From assembly GCA_037833965.1 (NCBI GenBank), contig AP031351.1, positions 11,544,501 to 11,608,500 of the forward strand: a DNA stretch of 64,000 nt. Direction: 5' to 3'. Source of the stretch: Marchantia polymorpha subsp. ruderalis (Eukaryota > Streptophyta > Marchantiopsida > Marchantiales > Marchantiaceae). Both the position numbers and the translations under genes were made by a program. Under the pieces are notes generated by a model that saw only the letters and a program-made list of their open reading frames with translations, had not been told where the DNA came from and did no database searches. This document shows, piece after piece, positions 36,601 to 48,154 of the stretch. Positions within the stretch are counted from its first letter, which is position 1; each line of letters starts with the position of its first letter.

Positions 36601-37777
36601 ATGGTAACAAACCAAACACCACAAAGAGCAAAATAAAATTATTTTCTCCATCTTTGTGAATCTCAATGAAAACTCGGAAAACTTGTGTGTGTTGTGAACT
36701 TGTTTGAGAATTATTGTCTGCCTGTTCTTGTTCGACCGTTTGAAAATGTGAGTGGAGCCAAGTTTCATGGGATTTAATAATGCAATCATAAATCAGCCTA
36801 TTCCTCTTCAAATTCTACTTCTTTAGGTTCCTTTTTTACCATAAATTCACGTGTTGAGCCATTTTCGTTTCTTCCATGCAAGAATACCCGCGAATATACG
36901 AGCTCAACAAGAAACACGTCATTCACATGAAGTCAAGATCAACCTCAGTGTTTCAAATGTATCAAATGTTCAACAAAAGTGAAAATATATGTACTGTTAT
37001 TTAACTACGTTTTGAAAGAACATATGTATCTTTTTTTGTTTTTAATGGAAGGAAGTACACTATATGGGCTGCAGAAATGTCCACTACGGGCAGTCAGTAA
37101 ACTCCCTATTTTCCCTCCAATTTCAGTGCACAACTCGAAACCAAATCACGTCAACGAATGAAAATGTATCACAAGTACCAAAATAAGATAAAACGGAAAG
37201 CCTCCTTACCTCAACAAAGCCCCTTGTGAAAATCCAACCTGGCTCGTCCAGAAGCGATGTCATACCGTCGGTCTAGGAAATAAAAGAACTCAAAAATACA
37301 CAAAAGCAGTAAATCCAGTTACCTTCGCTAGCCACGGAACGCCGTCTGCATGAAATATCGTTTTCGCGAGACCGCGAGGAGGATTCGCAATGGGATTCGC
37401 AATTCCGATGGATGGATGAGAGGAGAAAGTGCGCCGTTCGGGTCACGGAAGGAAGGAAGGAAGGGAATGGAGGGAATGGAGAATTGGATGGAAGGGGATG
37501 GAATGGAATCAAATGTCGAGCTGCTCGGCGCCTGCCAGTTCCATGGAGTGAGATGGGGTCCACATCGGAACCAAGCGTCGGACGGTCGCACGCTCGATTG
37601 CCTCAGAGCGTGGGCAGAGTGACGACGAGCAGATCGTCGCGATTCTTATTAAGGGCATCGATCGCTTGCCTTGACAGCTGAATTTGCGAAGAGTTGTGTC
37701 GCGGAGAAGATTGGAAAGCTGGCCGGGCGGAAGGAGGCCCCGGAGCTCCTGAGATTGAGCAGGAGCGAGAGAGAGAG
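33609..37777. other. intergenic; no gene seen
   Basis: Includes the upstream regions of the RING gene (33610-34600, C/T-rich) and of the N2227 gene. A perfect 10-bp inverted repeat lies at 34702-34727. TTGAAGATTGAGATTGTGAA occurs twice, near 35918 and 36362. 37430-37510 is a purine-rich GGAA/GGAAT run just before the N2227 gene. Confidence 0.4.
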
Positions 37778-40700
37778 ATGGAGGCATTGGAGGGTGGTGG
37801 TGATGGTGAGCTGAGCAAATTGGACTTAGCTCAAGAAGCCCAGGCTCTTCGTCGCGTCGTCAGTGCCTACCTCAAGTATGCAGTGCACTCTCGCATGACA
37901 TTCTTGTGATGAGCTGTTTTGAGCATTGTTTAGCCGCGGACGTTGTCAGTTTCTGGCCGTGTCAATTCTCCATCGCTGTGTCGCAAACTTCGAGCTTTGC
38001 CGTTGTATTTTCTTTTCTGATTTTGGCCTGTTGCAGGAAGAGACTTTGTGCTCGAATCATTTGTTTCTCCCAAATGCAGCTGTAATGTCTTATCTGTCAG
38101 AAACATGTCGTAAATTTCGTTCAGAACTTATAATAATCAAGTCTGCACTAGTCTTTATAAATTTTTGACAAAGCCAAGGTTGTGCTTCGGGTGGATTTTG
38201 CTGGGAAATTTTGACTTTTAAAGCTTACATGTGAAAGCATGCGTGCCAGCTATGCTTCAGCAGGGGAGGAAGACATTCTGCGATGGGAGAGATCCTATTC
38301 CAAACTCAAACCTGATCACAAGGCAAGGTTTACCGAGAAGTTGTTTCTATACCAAGAAAAGCCCATCAAGAGTCCCAAAACCATGTTGTTCGTTCAAAGC
38401 AAAATACAGATTGTTCTGGATAGTAAAGTCGCACATTTGTTTCCTTGAGTTACCTTGGGCATTCCTTCTCATCTTCTTTGTCGCTGCTGATGTTGCTGGT
38501 GATTGCTCTGTCTACTGTGCAGCTTCTCCTAAAGCATCTACCCTCAAAGTATACACAACTTAGAAGGTAAATTTTATAAAATACTTTAGATACCGTCGTA
38601 TTTGTTATATGGTTTGACTCTTTTCTGCACACAAGTTTTTATTGGACATAAGAAGTTTTCTACGTAATTTTAAATTTTGTCAAAATATCTTATGGCTGCA
38701 GTCGAGCTGTCTAGATAATTTTGAATATTCGCATCACATCAAAAATTTTAAAGAATAAGTTTACCTCGGCACAAATATATCCTGTTTTCGTTTTCTCTTC
38801 TTTCTTTTTGGTTTGAAAAGGCACAATGTTAGGTAACGAGTGTTTGCGATTTTTTCAGTTGTGTGGAAGCAAACATGTTCTTCATACACCACGTGCTCCA
38901 GGTACTTACAGCAATATGATTCCTGCTCTGGTTTAAAGATTTTGTCATCCGCACTTCATAATTTAATAGAAGCAAAAAATTGGCCTGTACAGAGAGGAGT
39001 GGTTGAAAAGTAGTTGTCGATTGGCATTCTCACATTTTACATCTCTATGCTCTGTTGCCTGGTCCTTTTGCAGGCATTTTCTCCTCCATTCGAAATGGGA
39101 GACTTCACTTCAGGGGCTGGTGAAAAGTGTCAAAGTATTTCAAACCTTGAAGACTGCGGAGTAGGAGAAAATAGGACTTTACAAGCAGATATGTATGCGA
39201 GAGGACCACATTTCCCGTCTGAGGACCTTGCTGTTGGCGATGGAATCGATAACTCTTCCTCTTTTACGTCAGACGGAATGAAGAAACCATCTGTTTGTCA
39301 ACGAAATGATGAGCGAATGGACCCAAGGAGCAGCAATAAGAGACAAGCCAGTGAGATTTCCAATGAAGACTGGCGCTCTGAAGAAGAATCAGGCGACGGT
39401 CGACGGGTTGACAATAGGCATCTGACATCACATAGCATTCGCCCAACTCTAAATGACGTTGTCAAAACTGGTGAAAACGGTTTCAAGGAGCACCAGGACT
39501 TTGACGAAACCTCACAAGCCAAAGATGTTGTGTCGGATAGGTTGGCAGTAAATAGGAGAGATCTCTTAACGGGTCGGGATGTCGATACTTTGCCCTCAGA
39601 TGTTGGACACATCGATGACAGTGAGGACATGGAGGTACTATGCTGTGTTGTAGGCTGAACTCAGTCCTGAACAACTTCCAATTTTTCATTTTATTCTCAT
39701 TTTATTTTTGGCAGTCTAGAGTCTGTAATTGGAGTGTTTCTCACGAATCCTGGGCTAAAAGAAGGCTTCTGTTTCTACAGACAGGTTACACTACTATTTG
39801 GTACCAACCGAACTTTCAACTGCCTGTTCCTCCAGCCGATGTTGATAAGGTGTGAATAAACTTGATCGTGTCGTCAAGTACAAGACCTAAAGTGTCGACG
39901 TTTTCTTTTCCGATGTTGATGGAACCCGGACATATTGTGTTTGGTCAAGGTTCAAGAAGATCAAATTTGACAGGGAATACATGGTTATGACACAGCATAA
40001 TTGAGTATCTATGTTTATACCATACGTCATGCCTACTGTTCAGTAGGTCTTTTCAATCACTTACTCGATAATTACCAATTCCCAGTCCACATATTTGTAA
40101 GATAATTTTTTTGATACGTCAATCATAGTTCATAAGGCTCCAGATCCTGCATGACTGAATTGAGTACTCGCAGTGAAGAAATACAAATGACGTCTCTAAT
40201 CTTTATATTTTTGCAATCTGACAGGTGCGATGCATCATCCGCAACATAGTACGAGACTGGTCCGAAGAGGTAAAGAGTAACAGTTCATCCCATATGTGTT
40301 ATCAACCATGTAAACTTGGGGGATAAGGAATCTGATTAATTAGTTCTGTGTTACTCCAATGCACAGCAGGGATGGTGTCTTTTTTTACGTTGAGGAATTT
40401 GTGGTGTGTCTGACGTTTTTTCCTTTTTTGGGGACCTTTTGCAAATTGAACAATTTCATTAATCACCACGCTAAAATACAATAGCTGTACTTGCTCCAGT
40501 GGGGCTGTGACAAAATTGACATTATGCACAAAGGACGGTATTTTGAATGCAACATTAAGAAGTATAATAAAACGGCCTTGACAAACGAAAACGTAATGAA
40601 AACATATGGCAGGGTGTTTGTGAGCGGGCAGAATGTTATACTCCTATCTTGAAAGAACTTGAAGACTGGTTTCCGAATCGAAGCCAAAGAAGGTTGGTAC

Positions 40701-43700
40701 AGAGTAAGAGAGCTTGTAAACATGCTCGGCAGTACGAGCAGAAGATATAAATATGAGTACATTCTGTGATTGTTGTGCTTTGCAGTCAATGCGCGCTTCA
40801 TCCAATACATATTTCCTACCGGTGTTCACCGTAGTAAGAGTATTGTACAGTTCTGTATCAAATTTTGTTACCTAGTAGCATTGATCTGGTAGCACGTACT
40901 TGATTACGATTCATTGAGTTGGATCTAGTATCTCTCAGCGTCTTTATAAGGGATGACCTCACAAACAGTCAAAGAGTAGTTTTTTCCTGTAAGTTAAGGC
41001 TCAAAACCTGAATGGACAAGCACGCCTCGCATCAGCTTTATCATACATGTCAGTCACGCCCTAATGACCTTCGATAACCTTTCAGGCATGAATGTTGAAC
41101 AGTATGACATGTGAAAAGACGATAGTGCCCATCTATTCTGATCCATTTTTATCGTCACTGTGGTTGGGCCAGGCCACCTACTTGCTTAGTACCTGGAGCA
41201 GGGCTTGGTCGCTTGGCCTTTGAAATTTCCCGGCTAGGTAGGGAGCTGATATGCCTCAGAAGTATTCAAAGGTGGTCTATTGACTCGCTTGATTATCAAA
41301 TCGAATTTACTTGTCTTTTGTGTAGCCCGCACAGTAGACAGCAGCCATGGGTAAGCCCGGCTAGTCGCGTAGATTGGCTTGGTATTTAGAATAACGTCGC
41401 CTTAGTTTTTAATTGACACATCATTCGGGTTTACGCAGGATTTGTTACTCAAGGGAATGAGTTTTCATACTACATGATGATCTGCTCAAGTTTCATTCTC
41501 AATGGGTAAGAACTTGAGTGTGTCTAGCATTCATTCTTTGCGAAAAGTGATAGTTTGTTTCAGCGTTTGATTGATATGAGTTGGGAGTGAATGGATGACC
41601 TGAAGTGGCAAAGTTAAATTAACATATTTCTATAACAGGACTCAGGAAGCTTTAGAATGGGAAATATATCCATGGATACACAGCAGCTGCAATACCATCA
41701 AAGATGAGCACCAGTTGCGATGTGTTCGATTTCCAGACCTTCATCCTGCGAGGTAGAAGTCTATCCCGAACCCCTACGTGTTATTTAATGGACAGCAACG
41801 CTAAGTTTTACTCGCCAACGGATCAGTTTCCAGTGAGTCTCTGGTCAAACTAGTAACACATGTCATAAATAATATTGCGAGGATGGTAGAATCTGACAGG
41901 TCGTTGTGTTGTAACAGCGCAGAGATAACTGAAGGTTTCAGCATGTGTGCTGGAGATTTTGTTGAAGTCTATCGTCATCCAGATCAAAAAGGTGGGTAGT
42001 TAGTTCCAAAACTGAAGCTCTAGATTGTGAAGTTGGTAATTTTCAACTGATCAACACTCTCGAAACTCTGACAAACATGTCTGTTTTTGTTAACAGAGGC
42101 ATGGGACGCTGTAGTCACTTGCTTTTTTATCGACACTGCTCACAACATCTTAGAGTATCTGGAAATAATTGCACGAATCCTTAAGCCTGGAGGGGTGAGT
42201 ACACCTAAGTGTTTTCTCGTTCATTTGACATTCGTGATCCTGTAGATTGATAGATTTATATATCTTGTAGTTTATTTTGCTGATGTATCTGAAATAGGAC
42301 AAGGTTCTGGTCTGCAGAATACTGCAGTTTTGATGTGTTCAAAGAGTAGTTGGTCTTTTCCATAAAAGTGTATAACTACGTGGATGTCTGTCACAGGTGT
42401 GGATCAACCTTGGACCTCTTCTGTACCACTTTGCAGACGCACATACTTGCTCCTCAGACGATGTAAGCAAGTCTCAGTTCATTATTCTATACGTCGTGTA
42501 TTTTCTATCTTTACTTTCATTTTATGTCATTGCGTCATGCTTAAGAAGTCTTCCGATCTTGCAAACCTCCAGGTGATTAGGCTGCAATTTCTGTGTAAAA
42601 TTATAATTTCCGCTATATGTACACGGACTGAATTTGCAGGAATTGTCAATCGAGCTTAGCCTGGATGATGTAAAGACAATAGCTGGACATTATGGCTTAG
42701 TCTTGCAGGTGCAGTCCTTTCGTATTCCATGAGATTTCAGTGTTTCCTGAAGCTCTTTGAATATTTTTGCTGGAAAAGTGGTTTTGTATTGAACCTGAAT
42801 GCTATTCTGCAGTTCCATTTCTGTTGTAGGTGAGCAAAGTACTGCACATTTTCACTGTCTTATATTGTTTTTTTTCCATGGCATCGTTATCTTTCTCTAT
42901 TACCTTTGCTTGACCATGCTGAACGTCTGATGGAATATGAACTCTCGAGTACTGTTTCTTGTGTCATAAGACGCAGCACTTCCTCAGTCCTTGTACCAGG
43001 CCGTATGTACATTACGTTCGAGAATAAGCTTCACCTGATGCAACCTTGGGATCTTCCCCATAGGTCTCACTCATAATGTTCATAAAACCCTCAATGGAAA
43101 TTGCTTTCTTTCATCCTTCTGGTGACTGTGAGATCGGAAACTGCATACTTTGTCTAAACATATCTGCTGCTCAGCTCGGATACGATGGTCTTAAGGCCAT
43201 GACAGGATTATACCAAGTATTAGAGTCTTTGTCTGAAGTAATTGTGCCTCTGGGACTCACTTTCATGTGGCTTTTGCCAGAGAGAGAAGGTCCTCGAGAC
43301 GACATACAGTTCCAATATCAAGTCCATGATGCAGGTAAGGTCTCCGAACCACGGGTTTCTGTCTAGTCTCTTGTCTTAGTAGTGGAGGACGCCAAATGGC
43401 AACCAAGCATCTCCTTAGCTGGTAATTGCATGCACTTATTGTCTCAGACTGACCCTGTTCCTGGTCCCACGTGTGTGTCCCAACTTTTTGAATGAAGTAC
43501 TGGCGGACTCATTAGCCGTCTGGAATTGCGGAGTTTTAAAGGATAGATGCTTAGGTTAAACACCGTGAATTCAGCTCGCCTTTGACTACCATGTATAAAC
43601 TGCGGTTTCTACTTCCTCGGTCCGTTTAGCTTGTCCATTGGGTTTGATTTTTCTTCTAATGCTCTTCAGCTGGAATGCTGCCCAGAATCGTTATTTTGCT

Positions 43701-43817
43701 GCCTTTTGGACAATGGTGAAAGAAGAGAGAGGAGTGAGCACTAACGGTGCTGCAGTTAGGAGGCCGGAACAAATTTTTGCGGATTATGAACGGAGAGCTA
43801 CAGAAGACAGGCCATAG
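37778..43817 (+). CDS. CARNMT1: N2227-family methyltransferase (carnosine N-methyltransferase type)
   Basis: Seventeen exons in phase, 605 residues: 37778-37875, 38250-38322, 38523-38566, 38859-38901, 39074-39634, 39715-39849, 40225-40269, 40613-40692, 41173-41237, 41439-41505, 41639-41752, 41918-41991, 42097-42194, 42397-42462, 42640-42708, 43281-43334 and 43686-43817. Animal relatives, about 410 residues long, methylate the carnosine imidazole; the plant substrate is uncertain. Conserved blocks: [55 protein letters not shown], the SAM-binding [82 protein letters not shown], and C-terminal [12 protein letters not shown]. Exon 5 (187 codons) is a hydrophilic insert not found in the core family. 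Intron 2 begins with GC. Confidence 0.92.
38323..38522 (+). other. GC-AG intron of the N2227 gene
   Basis: Only a GC donor (AAG/GCAAGG) after CAC AAG keeps frame with the next exon ([14 protein letters not shown]). The nearby GT at 38329 would give a stop after splicing. Confidence 0.7.
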
Positions 43818-46800
43818 TGGAGCTCAAGCAGGGCACTTGAGTTATCAGTTGTAGTTAGCGTTGATTGGTCATATATAAACAATTCTAGGTTTCGATCTTC
43901 ACATTACAGCACAAAGGTTTTTGCGAGCTACTCGTGTTAGATATTCCTCCCATTTTCCACTGAGAAGATATATCATAATTTCCCATCGCGAGTGTTAGTA
44001 GTATACTTGCTTGGAATAGATAAGGATCTTGTGGAGTCAGCAGAGATTTACCTCGAAGTTCCGAGCTTGGGAACATGATTTGTCATCCCCGCACGAAGAA
44101 TAGAAGAAAGTCAACTTTTCATTAACAATTACCGCAGAGAGTTTTATCGTGCAAATGCTCTTTATTGACTGAATTGGTCATGATCTCAGCAGTTCGGACA
44201 TTGTGCAAGGTCGCACAATGTTCGAACTGGTTACTATATGATTGTACACACGATGGCACAGGTGGGGACAGTTGTAAAGTTTTTGACCATGAGGCTGCTC
44301 TCATGGTATCTCACCACCTCGTGCCCAAAGACCTGCATGGGTTTGGAGCAGACCTGAGGCAACCACTTCGAGGAACAGCATCTTCTGGTTAAGGACGAGT
44401 ACAAAAGTCACCCTCCTGTTGCGTATGTCGTAGGGGCTAATTGAGATCTACCGTCAAATCAGTCAATTTAAATGCACGACAACAGAACGGGCGGTGGATC
44501 GGTTCCTGTGATGTTCAAACAAACACCTTACTAGCGGTGAGGAAATCACCACACGTCAGCGGCGAGTGTGGACTGCGGATCCGGGAGTAAGTAGGACGGA
44601 AAAAGGTACCGTCTAAGGCAATCTAGCTGTGGGCCGATCCAGAGAGATCGGCTAGGTCAAGCACGGTGAACTCATGGGCGAAGGAAATCAGCTTAAACAA
44701 GAGCTTCCCACCAGAGAAGTGAATGCTGGTCACCGTAGGACAGTACTACTCTGCCACTGCTTTTCGACCTCGCGTCATCGGGCCGCAGTAAGACTTTTTA
44801 TTATAAATGAACCGGGAAAACTTTACAAGTTACGTGGCATTGCGCACACCGCTGTTGTGCACGGAAACGCAGTTTTTTCCTGTTCATGGAAGCTTCAAGA
44901 GCAGGCGAGAGCTACAAATCATTGCAGAGGAGCGCTGATATCTTGAGTCCGTTCGGGTCGTTACCGCCTCAAGCAAGGCTCGAAGAGGGAACGAGCATTC
45001 CCGAAGAGGACGAGTCACGGGAGAGGTGCCATGTCAGTCCATAAATTCTTGACTAGATTTGCCAGTAAAATAAAAGGAAAGTGATGTAGCAAGGTCTAGG
45101 GATGCCTCATCGGGCTTCACCTTGTCAACCAGCCCCTTGAAAAGCCTGACAAAAGAGCGCCGAGGCAACTGTCAACTGGCTGTGCAGTTTTGTATTTTTA
45201 GCGAGAAAGCATAAAAATACTCCCCTCCTCCTGCTCGCTTCCATGCAAATGATGTGACATCGGTGTCCTCCCCGTTATATTCACCTCTCCGATCGCTCCC
45301 GCAGTCAACCCCCTCCCCGCTCTACACACTACGCAGCCCAGGCCCACATGCAGCAAAAGCCGATTTCCATGCCTTCCCTTCAATCCCCGAGATTCTTCAC
45401 TTTCTGCTCCCGCAAGAGCTCCTGTCCCGAACCCCATACCCTCCCCAGGATAAGAGCTCGCAACGAGCGACCGTGGGCCCCCCGCATCTCGTCTCTCATC
45501 ACACGCTCCAGTTTTCCCCAATCGCACCACCGCTTGTTATTAGACCCCCCGGGCGCCGGCTGGCTCGCTCGCCGGACGAAGGCGCGCGCGCGGAGGGCGG
45601 GCGGACGGACGGGCGGGCTGGCGAGAGGGCTGCGGCTGCCTCGCTGGGGGGCTCGAGAGCCCGGCATGTGGTGCCGGCGGCCGAGGCTATTCTTTCCATC
45701 GGTGGCCAGCGACCGTCCGGAGGAAGGTCGAGAAGCCACAGACCGGCGACGGGCGAGTGAGTCGACCGGCCCGTCGAGTCACCTGAGACTGACACGGAGC
45801 GGCATCTCGAGCGCGAGGGTCGCGACAGACGAGACGAGACGAGACGAGACGAGACGAACCATGAGATGAGGCTTTGTCGTATTACATCCATCCGGCCTAT
45901 CCGGATAGGGGAGCCCCTTGTACGGTGGCGCGAGCTCCAGGCTCCGATGGCGCGTGCGACGAACGTCCATCTCCGTCGTCGCGACACACAGACGACCATC
46001 CACATCAGCAGCCAAGCCCGCTGCTCCTGCTCACACGTGGCCTCGCCCCCTTCCGCTCCATGACGGGCCCCACTTCACCTTCGATGGACGGACGCTCGGT
46101 CGGTCGGTCGGACGGATGGAAGCGGAGCGGATTGAACCCGAAGCCGATGAATGGCATTCGCGATGCCGATGTGGATTGGCGGAAGATTGCGGCCGCTTTC
46201 GCTCCGTGGCCGCTGCGGCTGCTACTGAATTTCTTCCCGCCCGCTCGCCCGCTCGCCCACCCGCTCCTGTCCTGTGCTGTCTGCCCACCAACCCGTCCCG
46301 TCCCGTCCTATAGCCCGAGCGTCGACCCGACCCGTCCCGCCCCGTCCTCGGGCCATCATTTATTCGGTGCGCATTGTGGGTATTCGCGAGAGATTGATTG
46401 AATTATGGATCGATGGGAATTTATTTTTATTCGGCATGGGCGGGGGCCGGGCGCCTGGCGCCGGGGGCCGCGGGGAGGGAGCGTGCCCGAACGGGTCGCG
46501 CACAAAGTGGAGGACTTGAACTGAACTAGACTCGAGCGCACGCACGCACGCACCATCTCCTGCTGCCCCTGCCGCTGCCGCTGCCCTTGCCCTGCAGACC
46601 TCCGTCGTCTTCGGCCGTGACCTCGTCGTCGTCGTCGCCTCGTCTGCACTGCTCTCCTCTCCTCTCCTCTCCTCTGCGCTGCGCTGCGCTGCTCGGCTCT
46701 GGCTCTGGCTCTGGCGCTGGCTTCTGCTCTTGCTCTTGCTCTTGCTCTTGTGCTCTACGTGTGGTCGGCTGAGGGGTCCGGTGCCTGTGGCTTGGATGTG

Positions 46801-48154
46801 TGTTTTGTCGCGTTTTTCTCGTGGTCGTGGTGGTGGATTCATTTTTGTGGGTGTGTACCTGCTGCTGCCGATTCGTTTCGTTCTGTTCTGTTGTGTTGGT
46901 GTTGTGGTGCTCGTCGCCGGGCCTCCTCCCATTGCTGCGTCGTGCCAATGTGCCCGAGCCTGATCACCTCCTTGCGCGTCCGGCCCCCGCCCCTTTCCCT
47001 TTCCCTTTCCCTTTCCTTTATCGTCGTCGCGTAGGTCGATCGAAGGCATTGTGAAATCTAAATTGTCAAGCGTTTTGTCCGCTTCTCTCCCTCTCTCCCT
47101 CTCTCCTTTTCTTTTTCACATCATCATCATCATCATCATCGCTGTTTGATTTTTATCGCCCAGGTATTGTCGCGCTGGGCCGGGCTGGACGCATCTCTGT
47201 GTGAGTACCATCGTTCCCTTGCTTGGCCTTGCGACTGCCCTCGGCGTGGGTTGCCGTTTCCCTGGACCATGTCGGGGATGACCCGTCGCTGCGTCGAAGA
47301 TGTGCCTGGTCTGTCTCTAAGCGTTTCCTCATCCGCCCTCTAGTTGGTGAGACCATCTCGGTGCAGCTTTCGATCGTGTCGAGTAATTTCGATGGTCTTT
47401 TGATCTCTCGGGAGGTGTCTTGGTTCTTGGTTTGTCGTGCTGTAAAGAGAATTCCTCTTCGAATTGTCACTGGAAGATCATCATTAAAGCCTACCGTAAA
47501 TGCATCGTCCGGCACAAAGTTTCGTGCTTGTCAAGGATCACGAAGCAGGTAGCCGACCTATGGAATCTCATCTTGGTTTTTCCTCTTCTACACGGCTGTC
47601 TTGGCTTGTACCACACGTGTTTGCTCCATGTCCTCCATCGCGAGGTCCTAGAACCTCTCGATGTGCTTCTCGATATTCCTATGCGTACGTGGTTAGAACG
47701 CTCCCTGCATTCAGAGACCTAATAGACATCTCTTAGGGTACTCTGATCGACTCTATGCATCAACATTAGGGTATCGAGAGGTATACATGCCTTCATTTCG
47801 TGACATGCCTGCGCACATCTGCCCGATGTGCGTTGTTGTTTTCAACTCAGATCAATCTATCAGGATGGACTGTTCTGACTCCTGGCTGTTGTTTCACGAA
47901 TGCCTTCTCTGCTTAGCCCGATGAGTCGTGGCTTTTTGACAATTCGACGTTTTGGGCCGCGGTTAACTGCTTTGTTTGTGTCGTGCAGATCTTGTGGCGA
48001 AGATTCAAGGTGGTCGGCGGGAAGTTTTCGAGAATGTGCTTCTGTGGATCATTGCAATCTAGCTTTCACAGCTGATTGCTGATAGATCTCACAAGAATCA
48101 AGTTGGGGAAGACGGAAATCAAATTCAACTACGGATTATAGATCACCCAAAGAG
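43818..48154. other. intergenic, then promoter and leader of the RING-H2 gene
   Basis: 43820-45200 shows no gene; it contains a near-perfect 17-bp inverted repeat at 44190-44229. 45230-47200 is GC-rich and full of short tandem repeats: GAGAC x5 at 45831-45857, a mosaic at about 46651-46755, CCCTTT near 46988-47018 and CAT near 47119-47140. It probably holds the promoter and an intron-containing 5' leader. Long open frames here are low-complexity artefacts. Confidence 0.45.
46651..46755. repeat. mosaic of four microsatellites
   Basis: Adjacent runs of CTCTC, then TGCGC, GGCTCT and TTGCTC, each in three or more copies, all on the pyrimidine-rich strand. Confidence 0.85.

Noticed and set aside
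45254..46401. Long plus-strand frames in the RING-H2 upstream region
   Set aside because: Pro/Arg/Ala-rich and overlapping in three frames; they fit GC-rich leader sequence, not a gene.
46360..47049. 229-codon minus-strand frame rich in KGKGKG, RRRRR and SQSQ
   Set aside because: The composition follows directly from the microsatellites on the other strand.
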